The notes under the pieces are model-generated. The model was not told the origin of the DNA and made no database searches. It saw nothing but the letters and a program-made list of their open reading frames with translations. Position numbers and translations under genes: made by a program. Shown here in pieces: positions 23,258 to 32,863 of a stretch of DNA of 64,000 bases (positions within the stretch are counted from its first letter, which is position 1; each line of letters begins with the position of its first letter). Origin of the DNA: Gracilaria gracilis (Eukaryota; Rhodophyta; Florideophyceae; Gracilariales; Gracilariaceae); assembly GCA_030374805.1 (NCBI GenBank), contig JARGSG010000004.1, positions 620,001 to 684,000 of the forward strand, in the 5' to 3' direction.

Positions 23258-23373
23258 CAAAATCTCAAGCTTCTTCCCTGTGGACCTCGTAACCATCGGC
23301 TTCAAGAACAACATCAAGAACATTTCCCTCAACCTCACAAGCTCCAAATCTTTCCATCCTACCCGTTTTCAAT

Positions 23374-23974
23374 ATGAAGTACGCCTCCATCCAAAAGGTT
23401 TCAGCCTTGCTGATTCTTCTTATCCTTGCATCGAACTTCAGCCGAGCGCTGGCAGGGACGCAGGGGGGCGACTTTGAGAATGCCTCGATTCCTGAAGGTG
23501 CGAATGGACATTGTCGGCGGTCACACCGTCAGAGACTTGCGGATCTACATTCCTCCGTGCTATAGCGAACCTGGAGTTGTGATGTATGTCGACGTAGTTT
23601 TCCCGGGGTACGCTCCACCTTTCAATTTTGGTATTACGGAAAACCTACGTCGCTATGTTGAGGCACAAGAGGAGATATTAAAGCTGGATTTCGAGTTTAA
23701 GGTTCCTGGGCGTATCGGTGTTGCTCGCAGAGAGCAAATCAGTGATGGTGTTGAATACGCAAAGGACGTAGTAAATGCGGCACGGACGGCTGTAAATTCG
23801 ATCACAGCGGAACAGCTGCAAGAGGCTGGGATTGGGCGTTCTTCTGATCCAGAAGCTGTAGAGTTTGGGGACTCACTCTTCCCGCTCGTTGGTGTGATTC
23901 GTCCGCTTGAAATTGAGGCGTGCTTCCGCGTTGTATTGGAGAAATGGGGATGCCGTTTAGGTGCGGTGGACTAG
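23374..23974 (+). pseudogene. Frameshifted secreted protein, family unknown
   Basis: ATG at 23374 starts a clear signal peptide (MKYASIQKVSALLILLILAS, then NFSRALAG). The frame soon becomes nonsense (ends 23565), while the next frame carries a protein-like stretch to the stop at 23972-23974: GGHTVRDLRIYIPPCY, YVDVVFPGYAPPFNFG, EEILKLDFEFKVPG and a C-terminal EACFRVVLEKWGCRL. The switch is a net one-base change somewhere between about 23460 and 23512, where a run of six G (23463-23468) is the obvious candidate for a mutation or assembly error. I tested a GT-AG intron at 23498-23532 and it does not restore the frame. Two Cys in the tail and one in IPPCY could pair. No family recognised. Confidence 0.5.
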
Positions 23975-24221
23975 AACGCTAGCTAGAGGACAATGCTTCA
24001 CAGCTATCAATTTCTTGATGCTTGACTTTTGAAGGAATTTGCTGGTGGCGTCGCTTGGAAGGGTGCCATCGTTGCAAGCAACGCGACGAAGCTTCCAGCG
24101 GCTGGCGCCACACACACGACTGCGCACCGTTGACAGCTAAAAATACTACGAGGGAAGGAGAAACAGATCACGCATTAAAAAAAACGCAACAGATCTAGAT
24201 ACCAACTACGGAAAAAGCGGA

Positions 24222-25856
24222 TCACGCCGCAGCGCCCTCCGAGGCGCCCTCCTCCGCCGCCTGCGGCACGTCGTGGTCGCCGTCCGCCGACACGCCGCCG
24301 TTCATGCCAGCGGCAGCATCCGCGCCGCCGCCGTCCACGCCGTCCGGCGTATCAGCGACAGCAACGTCCGGCGTATCAGCGGCAGCAACGTCCGGGGAGG
24401 GCTCGACGTCGCCCTTCATCTCGCGCATCCAGTCTTCCAGTTCGGTGCGCGCGAGGCGCAGCTCCTCGCGCAGCTCCTCCCGGTCCTGCCTCACGGCGTC
24501 CCTCTCCAGCTCCACGTCCCTGAGCGCGACGCTGAGCTCGGCCACCTGCTTGTCCAGCGCGGCCGTGCGCTGCTCCAGCTGCTGCACGTTTGAGTGCAGC
24601 GCGTCCTTGTCCGCGCTCAGCCCCCTCTGCGTGGCCTCCGCCTTCTCACTGGCGTCCTTGTGCGCCGCCTGGCCGGCCATCAGCGCCGCGTCGCGCTCCA
24701 CCACCGTCGCTTCCAGCGACGCCTTCTCCGTGCTCACGGCGTCCAGCTGCTGCTCCTTCTCCTGCAGCGCCGCCTGTAGCTGCGCCTTGTCGCCGCTCAG
24801 CGACTCTACCAGCTGGCCCTTCTCCTGCAGCGCCGCGTTGGCGTCGGCCAGCGCCGCGCTCTCCTTGCTCAGCGCGTCGTCGGCGGCCTGCTTGTCGGCT
24901 TGTTCCGTGGCCAGCGCGGCCTTGGTGCCGTCATGCGCGTCCTTCTCGGCCTCCAGCGCGGCGGCTGCGTCGGCCACGGCCTGCTTCTCCGTGGCGAGCT
25001 CCGTGCTCACGGCGTCGTTGGCGGCGCGCTGCTCCTCCAGCAGCTGCGTGGCGGCGGCGTGCGCGGCCTGCTCTTCGCTGAGCGCGGTCGCCAGCTCGTC
25101 GTGCGCGGCGCGCTTGTCCGCCAGCGCGGCCTGTGCCTGCTGGTGCGCTTGCTGCTCGGCGGCCAGCGCGGACTCGCTGGCGGTGAGGCTCTTTTGTAAC
25201 GCGGCGTGGTGCGCGCGCAGCTCCTTGACGAGCTCGTTGAGCTTCATGTTGTCGGCGCGGAGCTGGTCGGCGGCGGCGGTTTGTTGGCGCAGCTGCGTGG
25301 AGAGCGACGTGAGCTCGGAGGCGGTGGTAGCGTGCGTGTGGGTTAGCGACGCAAGCTCGGCGACAGTGGCGGAGTGGGCGTCGTTGAGGGAGGAGAGCTC
25401 GGCGACAGTAGTAGCGTGAGTTTGGTTGAGAGAGGAGAGCTCCGCAACGGTGGCAGCGTGAGAGTGCTTGAGAGAGGACAAGTCCGAAACGGTAGTGGCG
25501 TGAGAGAGCTCGAGCGCAGAAAACTGCGCGTCAGTGGCTGTATGCTCCTGCGTGAGCTGCGTCAGCTGCTGCACAGCGTCGCTACGTGCGGTGTTGGCCG
25601 CATCCAACTGCGCCTGCAACGCGTCCAGCTTCGCCTGCCACTGCTGTTCCTGCTGCTGCGGCGGCGGCGACGGCGGCTGCTCTGCCGGCGTGCGCAGCTT
25701 GTCGCGACGCAGCAGGCGCAGCGGGTTCAGGCTCAGGAACGAGAACATGGCGCGACGCTGCGGCGGCTGCTGCGGCTGCTGCTGCTGCTGCGGCGGCGGC
25801 TGCTGCTGCTGCGGCGGCGGCGGCGACGGCGACGACGGCGCGGCGCGACGCTCCAT
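24222..25856 (-). CDS. Long coiled-coil protein, function unknown
   Basis: 544 residues from the ATG at 25856; the frame is also open upstream to an ATG at 26360, but that part is Arg/Ala-rich translation of extreme GC sequence, so I prefer the shorter start. Order: a Pro/Gln tract (residues about 10-35), then MFSFLSLNPLRLLRRDKL, five 14-residue repeats (118-187, type HATTVAELSSLN), an Ala/Glu/Gln-rich heptad coiled coil to about 480 and an acidic tail with ADTPDVAVADTPDG repeats. Composition resembles golgins or myosin tails; no enzyme motif. GC-rich third positions mark it as unlike the nearby transposons. Structural or tethering role is inference only. A further in-frame ATG at residue 37 is possible. 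Confidence 0.7.
   Translation of the reverse strand: MERRAAPSSPSPPPPQQQQPPPQQQQQPQQPPQRRAMFSFLSLNPLRLLRRDKLRTPAEQPPSPPPQQQEQQWQAKLDALQAQLDAANTARSDAVQQLTQLTQEHTATDAQFSALELSHATTVSDLSSLKHSHAATVAELSSLNQTHATTVAELSSLNDAHSATVAELASLTHTHATTASELTSLSTQLRQQTAAADQLRADNMKLNELVKELRAHHAALQKSLTASESALAAEQQAHQQAQAALADKRAAHDELATALSEEQAAHAAATQLLEEQRAANDAVSTELATEKQAVADAAAALEAEKDAHDGTKAALATEQADKQAADDALSKESAALADANAALQEKGQLVESLSGDKAQLQAALQEKEQQLDAVSTEKASLEATVVERDAALMAGQAAHKDASEKAEATQRGLSADKDALHSNVQQLEQRTAALDKQVAELSVALRDVELERDAVRQDREELREELRLARTELEDWMREMKGDVEPSPDVAAADTPDVAVADTPDGVDGGGADAAAGMNGGVSADGDHDVPQAAEEGASEGAAA
25296..25505 (-). repeat. Five 42-bp tandem repeats in the coiled-coil gene
   Basis: Each encodes a 14-residue unit: SHATTVSDLSSLKH, SHAATVAELSSLNQ, THATTVAELSSLND, AHSATVAELASLTH and THATTASELTSLST. 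Fourteen residues is two heptads, so unit gain or loss keeps the coiled-coil register. Confidence 0.85.
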
Positions 25857-26340
25857 GTGCGCGGCGGCGAGCGAGCGGATTGGCGCGCGCGCGTGCCGGC
25901 CAAGCGCACACGCGCGCGAAGGTACGCGCGCGGTAAGCAGCGCGCGCCGCGCGCGAGTGGCGCGCCGACAATTGGCACGCGCTGAGTGGTGTCGCCGCGA
26001 GCGAGCGCGCGCGCGCGCGCGTCGCACGCGGCGCGCCGCTGTGACGCTTGGCGGCGCTGTTGTTGTTGGCGCGCCGCTCCGCTTTCGAGACTGCGTGCGG
26101 CCGCGCCGTCGCGAGATGGATGCGCGCGCGCGTCGTCTGTCGCTCGCTCTCGGCTCTCGCGCGCGTCGCGCCACCCTCCAGCAAAACGCGCGCGCGACGG
26201 GGAAGGCGCCGGCAGATGGTGCGCCGATTGGCGCCCCCGATCTGCGATTGCCATCGGCTTGCGCACAGCCGTTGCGCTGCTGGCAAGCCAGCTGTAAGCT
26301 GTAAGCCGCTGGCAGTCGGCCCAGGCACGTGGACACATGT
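25857..26340. other. Extremely GC-rich, CpG-dense upstream region of the coiled-coil gene
   Basis: Runs of GCGCGC (for example near 26008-26025) and CGCGCG words. All six frames are largely open and Arg/Ala-rich, typical of GC alternation and not coding. Probably the 5' region of the 24222-25856 gene. Confidence 0.5.
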
Positions 26341-26439
26341 AATGTACTTAGGAGTAACATTAGTTTTACCTTGTTATAAAATTAATCCATTAATTTGTAA
26401 TTAATTCGCAATTGCGCCGCTGCTGTTGGCTCATCATGA

Positions 26440-27105
26440 TCAGGCGCTGACGAGCATCACGCGGGTGTGCAGCGCGCCGCGCACGATCTTCACCTCGGCC
26501 ACCTTGGTGGACGAGCAGTCGCTCTGCGTGCCGGGCTGGATGCGCGTGGACAGCGTGGCGCCGCCGGCCACCGCACCGTCCGTCTTCCTGCGCAGCGACA
26601 CCTTGAGCTGCGCCCCGCCCTGGTTGTCCGAGTTGTACCACCCGGCGTGCGCGAGCACGGATGTGGCCGACTGCCACTCGCCGTCGGCGCGCGCCTGCTC
26701 AAAGTCGATCACGGCCACCTCGCTGCCGCCGTGGCTGGTGTTGTCGCCGCCAAACTGCACGTGCGGCGTGGGGTTGTTGCACGAGTAGCCTACGTTGGCG
26801 TCCAGGAAGCGCGTGCTGGTGTCCAGGTCGCGTTGTTCGGGCGACCATGTGTACTCCACCGCCATTTCCAGCGTGGGCAGCTGCGGGTTGGCGATCAGGA
26901 ACGAGTTGGCGGGCAGCGAGCACGAGAAGCCGCCGTCGCACTCCTTCAGCTCGCAGAGCGTGCGCGTCACGGGGTGGTTGCACTCGCGTTCGGACAGAGT
27001 GCGGTCGGCGTTGCATCGGTTCTGGCACACGTGGTTGCTTACGTGCTGCGCAAGCGCGGGCACCAGCATGGCCAGCAGGCAGGCGGCGGAGAATAACTTC
27101 ATCAT
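26440..27105 (-). CDS. Secreted Cys-containing protein, paralogue A
   Basis: 221 residues with a signal peptide (MMKLFSAACLLAMLVPALAQ) and an N-terminal Cys cluster: CQNRC, SERECNHPVTRTLC, ELKEC, GGFSC. The remainder looks like a beta-rich domain: LPTLEMAVEYTWSPEQRDLD, TRFLDANVGYSC, GGDNTSHGGSEVAVIDF and HAGWYNSDNQGG. The paralogue at 29252-29920 shares all these landmarks over the full length. The DLD-x-TRFL and GG-E-x-x-V-D pattern loosely recalls bacterial DUF2135-type beta domains (unverified). Likely extracellular or cell-wall. A TATTTAA motif about 115 bases upstream is shared with the paralogue. Confidence 0.85.
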   Translation of the reverse strand: MMKLFSAACLLAMLVPALAQHVSNHVCQNRCNADRTLSERECNHPVTRTLCELKECDGGFSCSLPANSFLIANPQLPTLEMAVEYTWSPEQRDLDTSTRFLDANVGYSCNNPTPHVQFGGDNTSHGGSEVAVIDFEQARADGEWQSATSVLAHAGWYNSDNQGGAQLKVSLRRKTDGAVAGGATLSTRIQPGTQSDCSSTKVAEVKIVRGALHTRVMLVSA

Positions 27106-27217
27106 CTTTTGATTGCTGCGGTCTGTTGAGCGGTTGTAGCTGTCGGGTTTGGTTGGAGCTGTTGGGTCGTTGGCAGATGGCCGTTCACAATTTGTTCATC
27201 GCCTGCTATCTTGCCGC

Positions 27218-27224
27218 TTAAATA
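27218..27224 (-). promoter_or_regulatory. TATTTAA box upstream of paralogue A
   Basis: Reads GCTATTTAAGCGGC on the minus strand, about 115 bases before the ATG at 27105. The same core, GTATTTAAGCTGC, lies at nearly the same distance from the paralogous gene at 29252. Confidence 0.55.
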
Positions 27225-27655
27225 GCAACCGCCGCCTCCTTTCCGCCGACGGTGCAGCAATACACTGTTTCACAGGGCCACCCCTCTTTCTTGCACGCTC
27301 AACCAAACTTCATCAGTGCGTCCACGAATACGCTGGTCTACACGCCGAGCCGTTTGTCAATGGAAGCAACAGCGAAGAGTAACAGCCTCATGTTATTGTT
27401 GAATGCTTCACCGCACTTCATAGTCAACTCCATCCATATACTACAACCAACTAAAAAAGTTTCACGTTACCATTCAACAGAATGAGCCCGATTCCGCTGT
27501 GAGCACCAAGTGACCTGGTCATCATCTACATGCACTCATGGTCATCTTGTTCTATATCATGACAGACCCCATAACAATCGAATCAAAACGCCCAAAAAGA
27601 AAAAGAGCAACCAGGAAACACTCTTGGGCAAACAACTTGCATTGCGGTATTTCTT

Positions 27656-28090
27656 TCACTGGACAAAACTCTTCACCCTTTTGTTGGAAGATATTGGAGT
27701 CCCATTGTCTTCTATTTTAAACGCCAGGATGCCACAGATTGGAATGATGTCATAGGAACTCACACCTGCTCGATTCTCATCTTCTGGTACTATCGGCTCA
27801 ATGACGACTTGTTGGCCTGTACGATCAGAGAGGTAAGACTCTTTGGATGACAAAACCCTCTGTTGTACCACAAAAACACACTGATCGCTTGTCGACTCAG
27901 TTCGAATGCTCAAAGGAGGTACCCAAGCAGCATAGCTTTCATACACTGTACGTTCTAGAACGACAATGAACAGCCGGTCAGTTGAAACTTGCTTTCCAGC
28001 ACGTTCAAATCTAACGTATTTCATTACTTCTGCCGCATCGTCTCTGTTGGCACAATCCTTGTAAATATCGCCATGCCCCAAGTGAGTCAT
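27656..28090 (-). CDS. Hypothetical ORF, possibly part of a larger broken gene
   Basis: 144 codons (MTHLGHGDIYKDCANRDDAA...) with balanced composition: FERAGKQVSTDRLFIVVLER, then VVIEPIVPEDEN and DIIPICGILAFKIEDNG. A 68-codon minus-strand frame upstream (28168-28374, ending FKSLTEKYIAGRM) may belong to the same gene across an intron or a frame break, but no convincing splice pair is visible. Codon choice and low GC differ from the coiled-coil gene. Not recognised. Confidence 0.3.
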   Translation of the reverse strand: MTHLGHGDIYKDCANRDDAAEVMKYVRFERAGKQVSTDRLFIVVLERTVYESYAAWVPPLSIRTESTSDQCVFVVQQRVLSSKESYLSDRTGQQVVIEPIVPEDENRAGVSSYDIIPICGILAFKIEDNGTPISSNKRVKSFVQ

Positions 28091-28374
28091 TCTTTTTTCT
28101 CGTGACTGTCCATCCTGCTAATTGCAACCCTTCATGGAACCTGCAACAACGACAGCGCTGACGGAGCCTACATTCGCCCAGCAATGTACTTTTCTGTAAG
28201 ACTCTTGAAAAAGCCACCGGGCAACAAGGATCCGCACTCACAAGCCGTTAAGCTAACGTGAGGGAATGTGGACTCATGGCTGGATGCCACATATGTGGCT
28301 TCTATGCAAGCGATCTCAACAGGGCAACTGGCCAAGTTGTCCAAGCAGAGCCGTGGTGCGCGGCTGTCTTCCAA

Positions 28375-29136
28375 CCAACTTCAATTTCAATTCACGTCCC
28401 TGTAGAAGAATATCGTTCAAAAAGGCATGCATGCAAGTGCTGTGCATCAAACTACTGCACTGATCAGAAATTGAGCAAGCAACTTTTCGTTAGGGTTCAT
28501 GTACATATATGCGATACTGACATAATATACAGACGCAGTTCTTCAATGCGTCTTCTCTAATGGTGGTGCCGAGCTTCGTTTGATGTCAGTGAGTCGTACA
28601 ATGTGGTTGTAAGTTATGAATACCTCCACCTAACCCCTTTTTTCCTGGCTGTAGTCAACATGGCATGATATTGTAAGCCACGCGTATACTTCTGAACGTG
28701 CAGTTCTCTGCTGCAGAACACTGTTCTCCTTCCTATTTCACCGCCCAGGTTCCTCTTCCCTCGCTAAAAATATATGCCACTGCAAAACGAGTACCTCAAC
28801 CAGCTCCAATGGAAAATAGAGACCAGCGATAGGTTGAAGAAACGTCCTTGTGCAAACTATGCAACCGACAACAGTATTTTATAACCAGTTGGGCATCGTC
28901 ATGCATGCTTGAGACGTAGTTGCCATAGTCCTCATTTGTAAACCACCTGTGGGTGAACGACCTGCACCTGAAAGGTACACTGTATCTACAGAGTTGCTTT
29001 GACCACTTGATGTATAGGAAAAACTGGAACGATTCCGTCATCATTTGTTTGATCACGCATGCCTCAACAAACATGTTTAGGACATTGACTCATGTGATGT
29101 GCCTGTTCTCAGAGCACTACTTCTGAACAAAAGCCG
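28375..29136. other. No gene recognised
   Basis: Short frames only (such as 28796-29074 minus, 92 codons, no motif). Contains the upstream region of paralogue B. Confidence 0.35.
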
Positions 29137-29143
29137 TATTTAA
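29137..29143 (+). promoter_or_regulatory. TATTTAA box upstream of paralogue B
   Basis: CCGTATTTAAGCTGCTC, 109 bases before the ATG at 29252, matching the box of paralogue A in sequence and position. Confidence 0.6.
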
Positions 29144-29251
29144 GCTGCTCAAGTGGGCTCACTTTCTACGTCACTTTCGAAACCAACCAATTCATTCGAT
29201 CCAAGCCTCAGACCTACTAACCATTTCCCTTCCTTCAACCCCCCAACTACA

Positions 29252-29920
29252 ATGAAGACTTTCTTTGTTTCTGCTATCTTGGTGGCCATGGCCGCCTGCA
29301 CAGCTGCGATCATCACTGTTGATATGTGTCCCAACCGATGCAACCCCAACCGCGCCATGTCCGAACGCGAATGCGCCCTTGCCGTCACCCGCGGTGTGTG
29401 TGCCGTCGCCTCTTGCTCCAACCCCAACAATGGATTCGCCTGTGAGATGCCAGAAGACTCATTCATTATTGCCAACACTCATATGTCCCAAGTTGAGTTG
29501 GTCGTGGAATACTCATGGAGCGCGAGCCAATCTGACCTCGACACGAACACCCGCTTCCTTAACGGCAATGTCGGATGGAGGTGCGAGCCCGATACCGACT
29601 ACCTGGACTTCAGTGGCGACGACACCAGCTTTGGTGGCCGAGAAACTACCGTCGTTGACGTTGGACAGGCTCTGGCCGATGGCAAGTGGTCCCAATCTAC
29701 CTCCGTGGCTGCCCTCGCTGGCTGGCACGGAAGTGAGAACGAGGGTGATGTGACGCTTAAGGTGTCTCTGCGAAAGAAGTCCGATGGTGGAGCTGTCCCT
29801 GGCGCTCTTCTGTCGTCCACCGTGAGCCCTGGCGCTCAGTTCGACTGTGCCGCTACCGCAGTTGGAACTGTTGAGATCGTCAGCGCCCAGCATCATACTC
29901 GCTTCACTCTTCAGGCCTAA
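29252..29920 (+). CDS. Secreted Cys-containing protein, paralogue B
   Basis: 222 residues; the ATG at 29252 gives a typical signal peptide (MKTFFVSAILVAMAACTAA), and the longer frame from 29153 is not needed. Cys cluster CPNRC, SERECALAVTRGVC, VASC, GFAC; then SQVELVVEYSWSASQSDLD, TRFLNGNVGWRC, FSGDDTSFGGRETTVVD, GWHGSENEG and a C-terminal Cys (QFDCAAT). Clear paralogue of 26440-27105 (same Cys order and total length within one residue) in the opposite orientation about 2.1 kb away, so an old inverted duplication is likely. The codons favour C at third positions (ATC, TTC, AAC), typical of a well-expressed gene. Role unknown; secretion is well supported. Confidence 0.9.
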   Translation: MKTFFVSAILVAMAACTAAIITVDMCPNRCNPNRAMSERECALAVTRGVCAVASCSNPNNGFACEMPEDSFIIANTHMSQVELVVEYSWSASQSDLDTNTRFLNGNVGWRCEPDTDYLDFSGDDTSFGGRETTVVDVGQALADGKWSQSTSVAALAGWHGSENEGDVTLKVSLRKKSDGGAVPGALLSSTVSPGAQFDCAATAVGTVEIVSAQHHTRFTLQA

Positions 29921-30798
29921 ATTTGAGGAGAAATCGGCGATGAACCCGAGCTGGCATCCAATGTCCAAGGCGATAATTTGTCTATCTTGAAAGAACAAAT
30001 GTTATGAAATGACGACTATTTAGGAGAAGAGAACCTGACTATCTAAAGAGCCAATTACTACAACTGTCCTTAGCTTGCCTTCCTTTCGTTCTCTCCTTTT
30101 GTAGTTTGGCTGCCTTTCTGAGAATGACTCTTACTAGTGATGTGAATTTATCAGCGATAGTGTTGTTCAGAGTACTACATCCTTGACTACTTGCGAATGA
30201 GGACCAAAAACTATACGAGAAGGAATGTAATAACCGGAACCAAAAGTAGTAAGGAGTGTCGAAGTCACTTTGGTAGGTTATGAGGAGCAAAAACTCTTTC
30301 AAATCACGGCCAAAGATGTCGGTACGGCACCAAAGAGTGAGTGTCAGGCGGTTCTGCGCCTTTCCTCTGACCTCCTCCGATCGCGACTGTAGCAATCAGG
30401 TGCCTTTAATGGTAGCCCAGACCAACAGTCTAGTACTACAAAGAAGATCTTGATTACCGCGAAGCGTGTTAGCGCTCTGTGCTCTTCGAATTAAACCTTA
30501 TCTACGCTCTAATTCGTTACAAAAACTGTAGAATAACTTTGCGATTGGTATCTACAAATACAAAGGTACGTGTACAGGATTTTCAAGTTTTTTAAAGTTT
30601 TTCAAATATTTGAATAGAAATGAGCTGTCAATATGATTGGGTAAAACACTAACTCGGTTGCACTGCGCTCCTGGGAGCTTCGGAATTCTCATGCATGTAA
30701 GATTTACTCGTTAGCGTTATAAGTGTACAAGAATAGGTAGTAGCTTAATTGAAACATGCATGTTAAAATTGCAGTACAACAAGCATTGTTTAATCAAC
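29921..30798. other. No gene recognised; ends at the target TA of the pogo-like element
   Basis: A 118-codon minus-strand frame at 30039-30395 has no motif. The remaining sequence is AT-rich. Confidence 0.4.
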
Positions 30799-30800
30799 TA

Positions 30801-30826
30801 CACCCAGTGACCGTAAATAAAGTGGG
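30801..30826 (+). repeat. Left TIR of the pogo-like element
   Basis: CACCCAGTGACCGTAAATAA, then AGTGGG; preceded by TA. Confidence 0.88.
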
Positions 30827-31211
30827 TTCAACAATAGTGTGGGTACCTTAATTAAAAGAGCCCACACTATTTGAAGTACTTCAATATGAGGCATGTGGAC
30901 GTCATTCTTGTGGCCACGTTGGCTAAAAAACTCGGGTGGTAAAAACCCAAAACAAGACTAGAATGCTAAGGGTACCCACCTGTGAAGGCAATAAGTAACA
31001 GCGTAACCCACTAAACAACCCAAACTAATAGTATTAACATGGTACACAATGATGCCAGTAATATTTATAACGACCAAAACGATCTATTTGCACTCTGTCG
31101 GTGTAAAGCTACAAACCGCTAACGTATCCAACAAACTGCAAAAAAAACTGGAACGATACCGTAGAAACTCTACTTCAAACGTCAAATAAAATGTTAGTAG
31201 GCTTACAATTA

Positions 31212-32815
31212 CTATTGAGACAAATTATAGATCAACGCATAGCCAGCCAGTCCGCAGACGTAAAGGACAAGTTGTGAACGTGAAAGAAAAAGGCCGGACC
31301 AATCAGTGGCCAAGGAGAATAAAAGAAAAGAAAGAAGGAGACAAATCAATGTAACGAAATAAACAAGCCATGATTGCGTTTCTGAAAGAAAAGGCGAGGT
31401 TTGTTGAGCTTGTGTCCGTGTTGGTGGTGGTGGTCGTGGTGGTCGTGGCCGTGGTCGAAGATGAGTTTCCGAAGTTGAGCATGGCTGATATAGATGATGG
31501 AGACCTTCGAATCCAGCGGAATATCGACGGTACAATTTTGTGTAAACCATTTGTAACAAGGTGTAATCCAGATGCAGTTTTCATGCATCATTGTGTAACC
31601 GGTGTAGCCTTACTAGTTGTTCGCAGCCATATAATAGTTTCTTCGGGTAAAAAGCAACTTTCGGCAAAGATAATGCTTTGTTGGCAAAATTTTCAAGTCC
31701 GTGAGAATCCATAATCACTTCAATCTGAGACCTAATTCGGGAAGATCATCCGTTACGTACACGATACAGAAAGTTTCAAAGGAATCTATCGAGCAGTTTT
31801 CGCTGCCGAAAATAGCATTAGTGGGTGCGGGAGTTCGAAGGGGTTATATCCATGAACATCGCCATTTTACCTCTTCTCCGTGTATTTTCTTGTTGTCGGG
31901 GTTCATTTCACATCACACGACTGATTACACGAGCTTTGCAATGGTAGTGCACGATTTGTACATGAAGTGTACACGTAAGAACATTCCCTTCGTCCTTGGA
32001 TATATCCTTAAAGTATAGTAAGTTTGTGGTTAGGTCATTCTCAGGAGGCGTCTAAGTGATATTCGTGGTTTGGGGAGGGTGCCAGGGCTTCTCTTTGCAT
32101 TGAGTGCATGCTGCGTTGGAAGTCCACGGATGTACTTCGTGTTGGAGTTCACACGGTGACGCTTCGGTTGCACGTGTATTTCAGTGGTAGCGCGGAGAAC
32201 TGGTATGCAGTCGACGTCTTCGTTGCCAACATCATGGCACGTTTCCATCTTGGTGCTCCCCGTCCCGTCTTCATTCCGCCTGACAGCCCTCATGGACTGC
32301 CATTGCCATTACTGCCGCCGCCGCCCGCAAACTCCCCGCACTTTTCGCCGCCGCCGGTACCCCGAGCCGCCTCGTCGTCTGGTAGGGACTCCGTTCGCTT
32401 CGTGCGATATGTCCCTGCCGTGCACAGTGCGAGGCGTAAAAGCCCGACGCCTCGAGATGCGGCCAAGCAGATTAGTCGTTGTCGTCGCGTATGTGGTGGA
32501 AGTGCCGCTGGGCGCCCTTCCAGCTCCTACCTTGGCGGATGGCACGACGCCATCCGCGTAGTCGAAGAAGAGCTGCCTAGCGGGGCTGTGGCCATCTTGG
32601 CCCGACTGCTCCACGAGTTGCGGGAAGTGCACGAGCGATATGGGATATGGAATATAAAATATACTGCATATTTGCTACTGTATGCAATAATAAAGATACT
32701 CTGCTTTCTGCTTATCGCTCTTCCTCTTCGCCCTTCTTCCTCACTTTCACTTCCTCACTTTCACAAGGCAGACAAAACTATAGTGTGGCCCACATTATAA
32801 TTGCCTCAACTGCAA
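31212..32815. other. Left arm of the pogo-like element with unassigned frames
   Basis: Plus-strand frames at 31370-31714 (ends LCWQNFQVRENP), 31691-32018 (VRRGYIHEHRHFTSSPCIFL, ends PFVLGYILKV) and 32108-32800 (Pro-rich middle, then ELREVHERYGIWNIKY and a hydrophobic stretch) may be pieces of one element-borne gene or a captured host fragment. A GTG/GTC simple repeat at about 31418-31452 explains the Val run in the first frame. No family recognised. Confidence 0.3.
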
Positions 32816-32819
32816 TTAA

Positions 32820-32863
32820 CCCTTTTGGGACGGGAAATCCGTATCTCTAATATACTAGACATA
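32820..32863 (+). repeat. Left TIR of piggyBac copy 1
   Basis: Begins CCCTTTTGGGACGG immediately after TTAA and continues to TACTAGACATA. Confidence 0.92.

Noticed and set aside
23498-23532. 35-base GT-AG intron in the frameshifted secreted gene
   Set aside because: Removing it does not bring the signal peptide and the downstream frame into register.
24304-25419. 371-codon Ser/Ala-rich plus-strand frame
   Set aside because: Antisense of the coiled-coil gene; the minus-strand reading has ordered heptads and 14-residue repeats.
25857-26360. N-terminal extension of the coiled-coil gene to the ATG at 26360
   Set aside because: The added 168 residues are Arg/Ala-rich translation of GC alternation; the ATG at 25856 is the more plausible start.
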